From: Pseudomonadota bacterium
GTDB taxonomy: Bacteria > Pseudomonadota > Gammaproteobacteria > Burkholderiales > Burkholderiaceae_B
Reading direction: 5' to 3'
Assembly: GCA_023387815.1 (NCBI GenBank)
Contig: JAEWHK010000064.1
Location: 1-52,488, forward strand
DNA length: 52,488 nt
The translations under genes were made by a program, and so were the position numbers. Shown here in pieces: positions 16,826 to 25,094 of the stretch (its first letter is position 1; each line of letters opens with the position of its first letter). The notes beneath the pieces were generated by a model. It was not told the DNA's origin. It did not search any database and saw only the letters and a program-made list of their open reading frames with translations.

Positions 16826-18082
16826 TCAGGAACGCAGTCGAGCTTCACCGCATATCTCCGCCAGCGCATTCAGGCGCCTCTCAGATTTTTCTACATAAGG
16901 GTTGCGGGTATCCCACGCATACCCGGCCAGGACAGCGGAAATCATGCGTCGAATGTCCGCATTGACCTGTTCGGAGTATATAACATCCTGGAAGCGGTAA
17001 TCGTACCAGCCGGTCACATAAGTCCTGAACGTATTGACACCAATGCTTAGTGGTTCTACGAACGATTTCTGCCAGTCAACCGCCTCGCCGCGCAGTGTTT
17101 TGTCGACCAGCGCGGTCGCCAGGCTGGCCGATTGCAGCGCGATGGTCACGCCAGACGAAAAAACCGGATCGAGAAACTCCGCCGCATTCCCCAGCAGGGC
17201 GAAACGTTCACCGTACAGGCTGCTCACATTGGCCGAATAGCCGCGCAGGCAATTGACGGGCGTGTCCCATTCTGCGTTGGCGAGCAGGGTGTGCAGTCGC
17301 GGTATTTCGTTCGTGATGTCCTGAAGAAACGGGAGCGCTTCCCGATCGCCTTTTGCCAGTCTGTCGGGTTCGCCCACCACGCCGATGGAGCAACGTCCGT
17401 GACTGAAGGGAATCAGCCACATCCAGATTGCCCGGTCTTGCGGATGGGTGGCGATGGTGATTTTTTCCCGATCATATTGCGGGTCGGTGATGTTGTCCTG
17501 GATATGGGTAAACCAGGCTTCGCGCATGGGCAACGAAGAGGGCCGCTCCAGATTCAGCAGCCGCGGCAGCACGCGACCGTAGCCGCTGGCATCAAGCACA
17601 AATCGCGCCTGCAGGGTGTAGGACTCATCCTGATCGGTGGTAACCGACAGGGTGGCCTGCTCGGGCGTCATTTCCAGATTGTTGACCGTATGACCGAAGT
17701 AGACGTTTGCGCCTTTTCTTTCGGCTTCCTGTATCAGTATCTGATCAAATTTCGCGCGCTCTACCTGGAACGTGGTGCCCGGCCCGGCCGTAAACTTGTC
17801 GCGAAAATCAATCTCGGTGTACTTGTCGCCCCAGGTAAATGCCGCACCGTTTTTGGACTGAAATCCCGCCTGATTGACCACATCCAGCAGGCCCGCCTCT
17901 TCCAGAATTTCCATACAGTAGGGCAGCAGGCTCTCGCCAATGGAAAATCGCGGGAAGTGCTGGCGCTCCAGAACGCATACCTGCCAGCCGCGCTGCACAA
18001 GCAGGGCAGCAGCAACAGCACCGGAGGGGCCAGCCCCAATAATAGCGACATCAGTTTTTGTGGTCAGGGTAGAGGTTGTCAT
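16826..18082 (-). CDS. FAD-dependent oxidoreductase with flavin-halogenase motifs
   Basis: A 418-residue flavoprotein of the halogenase/geranylgeranyl-reductase superfamily, inside the APE operon. The Rossmann motif is GAGPSG (16-21), followed by the GESLLPYCMEILEEAG segment typical of halogenases. Two diagnostic halogenase features are visible: a Lys in GFQSKNGAAFTWG (Lys77), aligning by eye with the lysine that carries hypohalite in phenol/pyrrole halogenases, and a perfect WxWxIP motif (W220-M-W222-L-I224-P225), which in halogenases prevents monooxygenation. The second FAD motif is LLGNAAEFLDPVFSSGVTIAL. Xanthomonadins are brominated aryl polyenes, so ring halogenation is a plausible role; an oxidase or dehydrogenase of the polyene head group is the alternative. 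The ATG overlaps the exporter stop by one base. Confidence 0.82.
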   Translation of the reverse strand: MTTSTLTTKTDVAIIGAGPSGAVAAALLVQRGWQVCVLERQHFPRFSIGESLLPYCMEILEEAGLLDVVNQAGFQSKNGAAFTWGDKYTEIDFRDKFTAGPGTTFQVERAKFDQILIQEAERKGANVYFGHTVNNLEMTPEQATLSVTTDQDESYTLQARFVLDASGYGRVLPRLLNLERPSSLPMREAWFTHIQDNITDPQYDREKITIATHPQDRAIWMWLIPFSHGRCSIGVVGEPDRLAKGDREALPFLQDITNEIPRLHTLLANAEWDTPVNCLRGYSANVSSLYGERFALLGNAAEFLDPVFSSGVTIALQSASLATALVDKTLRGEAVDWQKSFVEPLSIGVNTFRTYVTGWYDYRFQDVIYSEQVNADIRRMISAVLAGYAWDTRNPYVEKSERRLNALAEICGEARLRS

Positions 18083-20514
18083 CAGTCAGATCCATTGAGA
18101 ATAGAAGATGAAGGTTCAGGCCTGCGCGGGCTCTGCGAAGCGGCGTTGCCCGGATTTGTACCGGGTGAAGGCCCGGTCCGCAAATGGTCACGCATGAACC
18201 AGAAAGTATATATGACGTTGCAGAGCACGCCCAGCACCACACTCAGTCCGAATGTGGAGACAGCAGGGGTGCTGCTGAAATACAGCAGGCCGAAAGTGAT
18301 CATGGTTGTGACCGAGGCCATGAAGATTCCGGCAGCTTTTTCGTCCGGCGGCAGGCTGCGGGCGCTCGCATACACGGCGTAATCGATGCCGATGGCGGTG
18401 ACCAGCAGCAGTCCGAAAATGCAGAACAGATTCAGCGGAATGCCCGTCAGGCCCGCCAGACTCATGACGGTCAGCGATGCCGATAGCGGCACCATCAGAA
18501 TACGCAGTGCAGGTCGGGTGCCAAAGACGCGATACAGAATCAGGAAACCCACAATATAGGACAGCAGCTTCAGGGCAATGGCTTCCAGGCGCGTCTGGGC
18601 AAAAAGTGTATTGATATGGCTGCGCTGATCGACCAGCGTGACGCCTGGCAGGTATTGTGTCAGGCCCGACAGTGCGGCGGGATCGGTGAGTCCATTCATG
18701 GTCACCATGCTTGCGGGGTGTCCTTGCTCATCCTCGCCCAGCCACAGCATGCGCCAAGGCTCAGCCAGCGGTCCGTGCAGGGCTTCGTCAATCGTGACGA
18801 GAGGACGCTTCTGGCGACGTTCAAGTTCAGCATGAATAGCATCGTCGGGTACGCCCAGAGCGCGCAAGGCGGACCAGTCCTGGGGGCGTAGTGACAAGGC
18901 GGCCAGTGTTGTCTTCAGCGCCTGCTGTTCCGACACGGGATTGACCCATTGGGATAGAGCACTATAGTTTCGCAGCTGTTTTTTATCAACCAGCGCATCA
19001 AGCCGGCTGGCCAGGCGCTTCTCGGTCTGTAGCAGCGTGTCTTCATCATCGGCCTGAACAATAAAGTACTGACTCGTTGGTTCAATTCCGGTAAGCCGGC
19101 CGATTTCCTGAGCCTGACTGAGCAGGGGGGCGGGCGTGTTGACCCAGTTGCGGATGTCATCATGCCAGTTGCTCAGGTACAGACCGCCGCCGCCAACAAG
19201 AAACAGCAGCAGTGTCAGTATGGGCGTGCGAAGGATGCGCTCACCCGTGCGGGTCACGCCCCGCCTGAGCCTGGCAAGCAGCGCGGGCAGGTGAGTGTAC
19301 GGCCGCGGTTGCCAGTGATGAAAAAGCGCGGGCAGAACCAGTCGGGTGAAGAGGAAGGTACTGACCAGTGCCGCGGACGAAAACACCGCCGTCTGCTGCA
19401 GAATGGGCAGTGGCGTCAATAGCAGGAAGAGGTATCCGGTAACGGTGACAGAAAGACTGATGATAAAGGGTCGCGCAACGCGTCTTACCGCCCCCCAGGG
19501 ATGCCAGCGTGAATCCAGCGTGGCATGGCTTAACCAGTGCAGCGGGAAATCCACCACCAGACCGACCAGGCTGGTGCCGATAATCAGTGTAAGGATGTGG
19601 ATGGAGCCCAGCAGCGCCACGCAGGTCGCAAAGCCGGCCAGCAGACCGGCAAGCACCGGGATGGCGAGCAGAAGAATACGGGCGGAACGAAACATCAGCA
19701 GCAGAAACAGGATGGTAAGTCCGCTGCCGACAATGCTCATCCAGGTGCTTTCATGGCCGCCCTCGGTTTTGCCCTGGGCGCTATAGATGGCGCCCCCGGC
19801 CATGAGCACCTGTATCTGCTCTTCATCGGCTTGGGCACGGGTCTGGTCGATCAGCGATAGCAAGGCTGCATCGCTGCCCGACCCCGCGGCGGGATCGAGA
19901 CGCGCACGCATCAGGTACCAGGTCCGGCCGTCAGCTTCTGCCTGCATCGTGTTGCTGGCAATGTCGTAATGGACGGACGAGACCGATTGCAGTTTCTGGG
20001 CTAGCGGAGCCGTCAAACCCAGCCAGTCCTGATCGGCAGGCACCAGGCTCTGCTCGCCCAGAGGCGATGCAATGCGCTGGGCGCGCTGTTCAAACCAGGC
20101 CTTCGGATCATGCGCCAGGGACTCGCGCAATTGCGCAGACAGGCCGGCCTGATCCATCTGCACCAGCTGTTCGCGCAAGCTGTCAATGTCGCCCGACACA
20201 TGCAGATCAACCCGCTCAAACAAATGGCTGTCTGACCATTGTCTGGCCTGTCTTTCGGCTGCTGCCAGGGCTTTTGCGCTGTCGGTCGCGCTGGTGAGCA
20301 CAACGATCTGCTGATTAAGTGATTGCCGGACGGCGTCCTGTGCTTTCTGTTCAATATTGCTTTGTGAGCGATCCGGTGGCAGCAGATCCAGCAGATCGGT
20401 ATGTACCGGCTGGCGCGCAGTCAGCTGCCATATGGAAAACAGCAATAACCCCGCCAGCGCCAGCAGGTAGAGAGCCGCCCAACCTCGCTCACTGTTCAAG
20501 CGCATCTTTGGCAT
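18082..20514 (-). CDS. MMPL/RND-superfamily exporter of the aryl polyene cluster
   Basis: An 810-residue inner-membrane transporter of the MMPL/RND superfamily (predicted exporter type). It has an N-terminal membrane segment (AALYLLALAGLLLFSIW), a large periplasmic domain beginning at DLLDLLPPDRSQ, a block of five membrane segments around 255-390 (GSGLTILFLLLMFRSARILLL; LIIGTSLVGLVVDFPLHWLSH), a second periplasmic domain, and a C-terminal block (LFCIFGLLLVTAIGIDYAVYASA; TMITFGLLYFSSTPAVSTFG). GLVVDFPLHW and AIGIDYAVYA are the repeated membrane motifs that carry the proton-relay Asp in this superfamily. It probably moves the finished lipid-linked polyene out of the inner membrane, handing it to the LolA-like protein encoded just upstream. 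Two close in-frame ATGs (20514 and 20505) both overlap the lolA-like gene. Confidence 0.88.
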   Translation of the reverse strand: MPKMRLNSERGWAALYLLALAGLLLFSIWQLTARQPVHTDLLDLLPPDRSQSNIEQKAQDAVRQSLNQQIVVLTSATDSAKALAAAERQARQWSDSHLFERVDLHVSGDIDSLREQLVQMDQAGLSAQLRESLAHDPKAWFEQRAQRIASPLGEQSLVPADQDWLGLTAPLAQKLQSVSSVHYDIASNTMQAEADGRTWYLMRARLDPAAGSGSDAALLSLIDQTRAQADEEQIQVLMAGGAIYSAQGKTEGGHESTWMSIVGSGLTILFLLLMFRSARILLLAIPVLAGLLAGFATCVALLGSIHILTLIIGTSLVGLVVDFPLHWLSHATLDSRWHPWGAVRRVARPFIISLSVTVTGYLFLLLTPLPILQQTAVFSSAALVSTFLFTRLVLPALFHHWQPRPYTHLPALLARLRRGVTRTGERILRTPILTLLLFLVGGGGLYLSNWHDDIRNWVNTPAPLLSQAQEIGRLTGIEPTSQYFIVQADDEDTLLQTEKRLASRLDALVDKKQLRNYSALSQWVNPVSEQQALKTTLAALSLRPQDWSALRALGVPDDAIHAELERRQKRPLVTIDEALHGPLAEPWRMLWLGEDEQGHPASMVTMNGLTDPAALSGLTQYLPGVTLVDQRSHINTLFAQTRLEAIALKLLSYIVGFLILYRVFGTRPALRILMVPLSASLTVMSLAGLTGIPLNLFCIFGLLLVTAIGIDYAVYASARSLPPDEKAAGIFMASVTTMITFGLLYFSSTPAVSTFGLSVVLGVLCNVIYTFWFMRDHLRTGPSPGTNPGNAASQSPRRPEPSSSILNGSD

Positions 20515-21118
20515 CTGCCGGCAAAGGTTGGTTGATGCGCAGACCCGAGAACAGGATTTCGCTTCTGTCGCCCTGGGTTTCGTTCAGTGTCACCTGATTG
20601 ATGGTCTGCCCGCCGGCGATGGTGATCTGCCGAAATATCTGTTTGAGCATGGACGAGGACGGTGTCAGCGTGAGTGTCCATTGATCGGCCGTTCCCTGCA
20701 GCGACTGCTCGAACTGGCCTGACAGGGCACGCGTATTGCCGGAAAGCAGGTCCATGAAAAGACGGATTTGTGACTTGCCGCCTGCCCCCTGCTGTTGCAG
20801 CGGCAGCCAGTTTCCCGCGGCGTCTTTCTGCATCATGCCCTCTGGGGTAATCCGGATGGTGCTGGCTATCGGTGTCAGGGTCTGCCATAACAGTCCCTTG
20901 TCTGCCTGCATGACGAATTTGCCCTGGCTCAACAGAGGCTGGGCCAGCGATCGCAGATAACGCTTTTGCTGCACATCACCCTGAACCGTGCGGTGCGCCG
21001 ATAGTTGTTTTTCCAGATCCTGCAGGGTGAAGGCCTGGGCGGCGCCACAAAACAGCACGGTAAGCATCGCCGCAAGGCAATAAAGAAAAACAGGGCGCAG
21101 AGATCGGATCATCGTCAT
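20489..21118 (-). CDS. LolA-like periplasmic carrier of the aryl polyene cluster
   Basis: A 209-residue exported protein related to LolA, the periplasmic chaperone that ferries lipoproteins to the outer membrane. The APE-linked version is thought to carry the lipid-anchored pigment. The start MTMIRSLRPVF gives a clear signal peptide (hydrophobic LYCLAAMLTVLFCGA, cleavage after AQA). The mature part follows the family pattern: LEKQLSAHRTVQGDVQQKRYLRSLAQPLLSQGKFVMQADKGLLWQTLTP, then ITPEGMMQ and the second sheet TLTPSSSMLKQIFRQITI. The start is 17 bp after the thioesterase stop. An ATG at 21178 would place 20 hydrophilic residues before the signal and overlap the thioesterase gene, so I rejected it. 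The 3' end overlaps the exporter gene. Confidence 0.85.
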   Translation of the reverse strand: MTMIRSLRPVFLYCLAAMLTVLFCGAAQAFTLQDLEKQLSAHRTVQGDVQQKRYLRSLAQPLLSQGKFVMQADKGLLWQTLTPIASTIRITPEGMMQKDAAGNWLPLQQQGAGGKSQIRLFMDLLSGNTRALSGQFEQSLQGTADQWTLTLTPSSSMLKQIFRQITIAGGQTINQVTLNETQGDRSEILFSGLRINQPLPADAKDALEQ

Positions 21119-21135
21119 AAAAATGTGGGCGGAAT

Positions 21136-21570
21136 TCAGCCTTCTGTTTGCAGGATCCGGCGGATGGTATCCTGCCAAGCCTGCGGGGTTTCAAATTGCA
21201 TTTCGCGTGTCTTCATGCAGACGGCGACCTGGGTCGTTTCGGCCTGCGTCATGCGTTCGCCGGTCGTGGCGTCGGTAATTACGTAACGTATGCGAAGACG
21301 TGACTCCCATTCCGTGATGTCGGCCTGAACCAGCACCTGCTGGCCGAACATGGCCGGACGCACGTATTTGAGCTGCATGGTCACAACCGGCCACACATAG
21401 CCATCGTCGCGCATCCTGTCATAGTTATAGCCTACTTTGTCGAGCAGGGCACAGCGCGCGATTTCCAGATATTTCACATAATGTCCGTGCCACACCATCT
21501 GCATCGCATCCACGTCGAAAAAGGGAATGCTTATCGGCACGGAAATGCCAAGGCCGGAATGCTTATTCAT
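21136..21570 (-). CDS. Hotdog thioesterase of the aryl polyene cluster
   Basis: A 144-residue thioesterase of the 4-hydroxybenzoyl-CoA thioesterase (YbgC) family. The signature FFDVDAMQMVWHGHYVKYLEIARCALL (about 14-40) contains the catalytic Asp and the VxHxxY stretch, and TMQLKYVRPAMFGQQVLVQADI follows the family sheet order. APE clusters regularly carry such an enzyme (ApeK type), thought to be proofreading or product release. The ATG at 21570 lies within the last codons of the acyltransferase gene (8-bp overlap). An ATG six codons upstream has no ribosome site, whereas TGGAAG precedes the chosen one. Confidence 0.85.
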   Translation of the reverse strand: MNKHSGLGISVPISIPFFDVDAMQMVWHGHYVKYLEIARCALLDKVGYNYDRMRDDGYVWPVVTMQLKYVRPAMFGQQVLVQADITEWESRLRIRYVITDATTGERMTQAETTQVAVCMKTREMQFETPQAWQDTIRRILQTEG

Positions 21571-22489
21571 TGCGCTTCCAGAAGTCATAAAAATTGAACC
21601 ACTGCAGCGGCGCCTTCATGCAGACTTTTTCGAGCTGCGCGGCGTACCGCTGTACCCACGTCTGAATCACTTCGTCGCGATCCTGTCGTGACCAGGTGAT
21701 GCGATCACTCATGCGCTCACACCGCAAAATATACCTGCCTTGATGTCGTGTGCAGAACAGGGTATTGACGCTGGCCTTCAGCAGTCCCGCCATGAGCCAC
21801 GGGCCCTGAGGGAAGTTCACCGGAACGCCCAGGAACGGGACAGGAACGACCTTTTCACCTCTTACCGGCTCTCTGTCGGCGGCGATGGCAATCCATTCGC
21901 CATTATCGACCCGTTGCTGCAGCATCATCATGGTGTCGATGTCCAGTTCCGATACCTGCAGCAGACGTATATCGTTGTCGGCGCCCAGCTCTGCCATGGC
22001 CTCGTTATACATTTGCGCATGTTTGCTGTGAATCAGAATATTCAGCACCAGTCCCTTATGATGGGATACAAGGGCACGACTGATTTCCGTATTGCCCAGA
22101 TGGGAGCAGATTAGAATCTGGCCTCGTCCTTTGGCATAGAGCATTTCCTTGTGAATGCCATCGGGATCTTCAATGACGATATGTTCGTAACGCAGTCTTC
22201 CCTGCCAGACGGCAAAGCGGTCGATCAGGGCCTGACCGAAAGCCAGGAACTGACGATAGACGGGCAATGTGGCGGGAATCAGCTCGGGTCGGCCGGACCA
22301 GTCGCGCAAATGCTGCTGGTATTCGGCAATATTGCGACGCTCAGCCGGCGAGGTCAGATAAAAATACAGCACAACGATCCGCGAGAGGATGGCAAGCAGC
22401 CATGCCGGACAGTATCGGATCAGCCGGGTGACCAGCCGAAGAACAAAGCGGTTGCCTCTTTCCTGTCGGGAGGCCCAGTGCTCACTCAA
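21563..22489 (-). CDS. LpxL/HtrB-type acyltransferase of the aryl polyene cluster
   Basis: A 308-residue member of the lipid A lauroyl/myristoyl acyltransferase family. A membrane anchor near the N-terminus (CPAWLLAILSRIVVLYFYL) is followed by the HxxxxE catalytic pair in CSHLGNTEISRAL, then AADREPVRG and VPFLGVPVNFPQGPWLMAGLLKAS. It probably joins the aryl polyene chain or a fatty acid to the glycolipid anchor. I read a TTG start at 22489: the glycosyltransferase stop and this start share TTGA, AAGAGG sits about seven bases upstream, and the resulting length equals the family norm of about 306. A longer in-frame reading starts with GTG at 22648 but runs through the glycosyltransferase gene with unconserved sequence. 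Confidence 0.85.
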   Translation of the reverse strand: MSEHWASRQERGNRFVLRLVTRLIRYCPAWLLAILSRIVVLYFYLTSPAERRNIAEYQQHLRDWSGRPELIPATLPVYRQFLAFGQALIDRFAVWQGRLRYEHIVIEDPDGIHKEMLYAKGRGQILICSHLGNTEISRALVSHHKGLVLNILIHSKHAQMYNEAMAELGADNDIRLLQVSELDIDTMMMLQQRVDNGEWIAIAADREPVRGEKVVPVPFLGVPVNFPQGPWLMAGLLKASVNTLFCTRHQGRYILRCERMSDRITWSRQDRDEVIQTWVQRYAAQLEKVCMKAPLQWFNFYDFWKRNE

Positions 22490-23229
22490 TTGCGACCTCT
22501 TTTCAGGGCGCGCCGCAGCAGCGATGGAAAAAACGGCAGCATATGCAGGCAGCTGCGCGCGTGCATTTTCGACATGAGCAGATTGTCCTGCACCATGCGG
22601 TAGTGCGATACGCCATCGGCAGCATACGAAACGCGGGTAGGAATCCACAATAACGGGGTGCCGTGCCAGAACAGATGCACCAGAACTTCAGGGTCGAAAT
22701 CCATCCAGTCGCCCAGATAGGGTGTCTCTTTGACGAAGCCGACGGCAGCCAGTGGATACAGACGAAAGCCGCAAAGGGCATCCGGAATGGAGCGCGAAAG
22801 CGTATGGACATGGACCCAGAAGAGCGTGAGCTTGCGTCCGTGAAGTCGGGCTGTCGGAATGTCGTCACCGTAAACAGGTCGTCCGCAGATGGCGGCCTCA
22901 GGATGCTCCTGAGACAGAGCCAGAAAGGCGGGAACGTCGTCCAGATTGTGCTGACCATCCGCATCCACCTGAAGCACATGGGTGTAACCCATCTCTGCGG
23001 CCAGTTCGAAACCGGCTTTGACGGCACTTCCCTTGCCGCCGTTTTGCGGCTTGTGGTGGACGCGGACTTCCGGCCAGGTTTTGAACTGGGTCAGCGCCTG
23101 ACGCGAGGTGGCATCGGAGCCGTCATCGACGATCAGGACCGGCAGTTCATGGCGGCGCAGATGCTGCACGACCGATTTGATCGTTTCCGGATGGTTGTAA
23201 TAAGGGATAAGTGCGATGGTGCGATTCAT
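22486..23229 (-). CDS. Family 2 glycosyltransferase of the aryl polyene cluster
   Basis: A 247-residue GT-A glycosyltransferase of family 2. Features are ALIPYYNHPETIKSVVQHL, the LIVDDGS nucleotide site (about 32-38), NGGKGSAVKAGFELA, and the metal-binding VDADGQHN (about 88-95). No membrane segments are evident, so it works at the cytoplasmic face. In described APE clusters glycosyltransferase and acyltransferase activities occur together (as I recall, as one fused protein in enterobacteria); here they are separate genes overlapping by four bases. It probably adds a sugar to the aryl polyene or its lipid anchor. A 77-bp gap before it is the largest in the operon, so a minor internal promoter is possible. 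Confidence 0.85.
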   Translation of the reverse strand: MNRTIALIPYYNHPETIKSVVQHLRRHELPVLIVDDGSDATSRQALTQFKTWPEVRVHHKPQNGGKGSAVKAGFELAAEMGYTHVLQVDADGQHNLDDVPAFLALSQEHPEAAICGRPVYGDDIPTARLHGRKLTLFWVHVHTLSRSIPDALCGFRLYPLAAVGFVKETPYLGDWMDFDPEVLVHLFWHGTPLLWIPTRVSYAADGVSHYRMVQDNLLMSKMHARSCLHMLPFFPSLLRRALKRGRN

Positions 23230-23306
23230 GGCGCATTACCGTAACACAGGGTTCGGCAGGAGGAGCATTTGAACAGGACAGCGATCATAAATAGGGGATA
23301 GAACAT

Positions 23307-25094
23307 TCAGATTGCACCTGTGAATGCAATACGTCCGGATGCGGTCATGTTTGCACCGGTACGCACAGTGAAATAAAGTTTGCGCTTTTCATCATCCCAT
23401 TTTAACGTCATTGCGCAGGGATCCGCAGGACGCAGAAAATGCTGAAACTTCAGGTTTTCAATACGCTGAATCTGACCGCCTCCCAGGCCGAGTGCGCGAG
23501 CCTGTTCCAGCGCCCATCCTAGCTGGGCCACACCTGGAACCAGCGGGAATGTGGGGAAGTGCCCGGAAAAATACACAAGATCCAGTGGCACCTGACCAGT
23601 CAGGGCATACTCGACAGGGGCGATCTTTACGTCTGTCGTGGCTGATGTGAGCGAGCTGGCCTCTTCTGACGCGGGATTTTCTTGTGGTTCGGCAAGGCGC
23701 CATTGCGGGCTGCGACGCGGGTTCAGAAAACAGTCGCGCACCTGTGCCATGGTGATCTTGGACTGTGCATTACGAGGCAGGGTTTCGGGGAATCGCCAGT
23801 GCCGAGGCACTGCCAGAGGATCCACGTCGGTACGCAGATGCTCGGACAGTGTCTGCGTTACATGTCGGCGGCCCTGCTCGCGCAAGGCCTTCACGCCCGC
23901 CTCTGACAGTTCTGCCATCGCGCAGAGTCTTCCGCCCAGCGGGCTGGGTGCGCAGTGAATGTCGCTGACATAGGCATGCGAGAGTGCGGCCTGTTCTACC
24001 CGGTTCAGCGATATGCGTTTATCCTCCAGCTTGAGTATCCGGTCAGCCCGTCCCTGCAAAACAAAGCTTCCATTCTGACTCAGCTCGATCAGATCTGCTG
24101 TCTGTTCTGCGCCTTCGGTCCAGGGAGAAGTGGCGATCAGACGGTCTTCGCTGTCTGTTTTGAGTGCCACGCCAGGCAGTGGTGTCCAGGCAGGCTGGCG
24201 ATGGCGGGTTGCAATGACGCCTGTTTCTGTACTGCCATAGATTTCATGCAGTGGCCACTCACGCTGGAACAGGGCGTGGCGCGTGGTCTCTGCAAGCGTG
24301 CCACCGGCTGAGACGACACGAGCCAGGCGCTGCTGTACCAGTTGCCATGGCGTGCTGTCGGGCAGGCGCTGCAGCAGGGCAGGGCTGGTAATCCACACAC
24401 ATTTGTCCTGGGACACGGTGTGTTCAATCAGGGTTTCGGGATAGCGCGCCTGCTGACGATCCAGAACCAGTCCGGCATGCAGCGGCACCATGACACGAAA
24501 TGTGAGACCGTACATGTGCTGATGACTGACAGAGCCAAGCACGGTAGCGGACAGCCCCTTCAGGGACCAGAGTTGAATGAGGGTCAGGGCTTCTGCCTGA
24601 AGCTGGGCATAGGACTTGCGGATGACCTTGGGCGTGCCGCTGGAGCCCGACGTCCGCAGGAAGAGATGGGCGTCTGCGGGCAGAGCGAGGAATCGTCCGT
24701 GTGAGGCGCGATCCTGGAAGAGAGAGGACACATCCTCTGCAAACTCGTCGGCGTTGGTGGCAGACAACTGCCACAAGGGCAAAAGGGATTCAGGGACGTC
24801 AGTATCGGTCAGCCAGAGGTCTGCCTCGGCTTCAACCCAGGCGCGCGTGTCCTTCAGCAGGTCTGGCGGTACCATGACTTTGGCCCCCGCCGCCCAGCAG
24901 GCAAGCAGGGCGCAGCTGAAAAGCGCCGTATCATCAAACCACAAGCCGACCCGGGAGGCGGACGCCCCCTTCAGTGCCTGAAAAAGGCCGGTGGTGACTG
25001 CCTCAAACCGCGCGCGATCCATCGGCGGCCGACTGGCAACAAGGGTGTTGGGTTCGGGAAATGGCAGCAGAATGCCGCTCTGCGCTTCACTCAT
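23307..25094 (-). CDS. Acyl-ACP synthetase fused to FabZ-like dehydratase (ApeH-ApeI type)
   Basis: A 595-residue two-domain protein. Residues 1-455 are an adenylate-forming ligase: P-loop LRTSGSSGTPKVIRKS (147-161), EIYGSTETG (284-292), GRADRILKLEDKRISL (348-363) and the catalytic Lys446 in NAQSKI. It should load the aryl starter acid, as AMP ester, onto an APE carrier protein. After a Pro/Glu/Ser-rich linker (about 465-490), residues 490-595 form a FabZ-like hotdog domain with YFSGHFPTFPLVPGVAQ (His512), a 3-hydroxyacyl-ACP dehydratase. In the described clusters as I recall them these are separate genes, apeH and apeI. I placed the start at ATG 25094, preceded by GGAGGA and overlapping the membrane-protein gene by eight bases, not at 25142. 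Confidence 0.87.
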   Translation of the reverse strand: MSEAQSGILLPFPEPNTLVASRPPMDRARFEAVTTGLFQALKGASASRVGLWFDDTALFSCALLACWAAGAKVMVPPDLLKDTRAWVEAEADLWLTDTDVPESLLPLWQLSATNADEFAEDVSSLFQDRASHGRFLALPADAHLFLRTSGSSGTPKVIRKSYAQLQAEALTLIQLWSLKGLSATVLGSVSHQHMYGLTFRVMVPLHAGLVLDRQQARYPETLIEHTVSQDKCVWITSPALLQRLPDSTPWQLVQQRLARVVSAGGTLAETTRHALFQREWPLHEIYGSTETGVIATRHRQPAWTPLPGVALKTDSEDRLIATSPWTEGAEQTADLIELSQNGSFVLQGRADRILKLEDKRISLNRVEQAALSHAYVSDIHCAPSPLGGRLCAMAELSEAGVKALREQGRRHVTQTLSEHLRTDVDPLAVPRHWRFPETLPRNAQSKITMAQVRDCFLNPRRSPQWRLAEPQENPASEEASSLTSATTDVKIAPVEYALTGQVPLDLVYFSGHFPTFPLVPGVAQLGWALEQARALGLGGGQIQRIENLKFQHFLRPADPCAMTLKWDDEKRKLYFTVRTGANMTASGRIAFTGAI

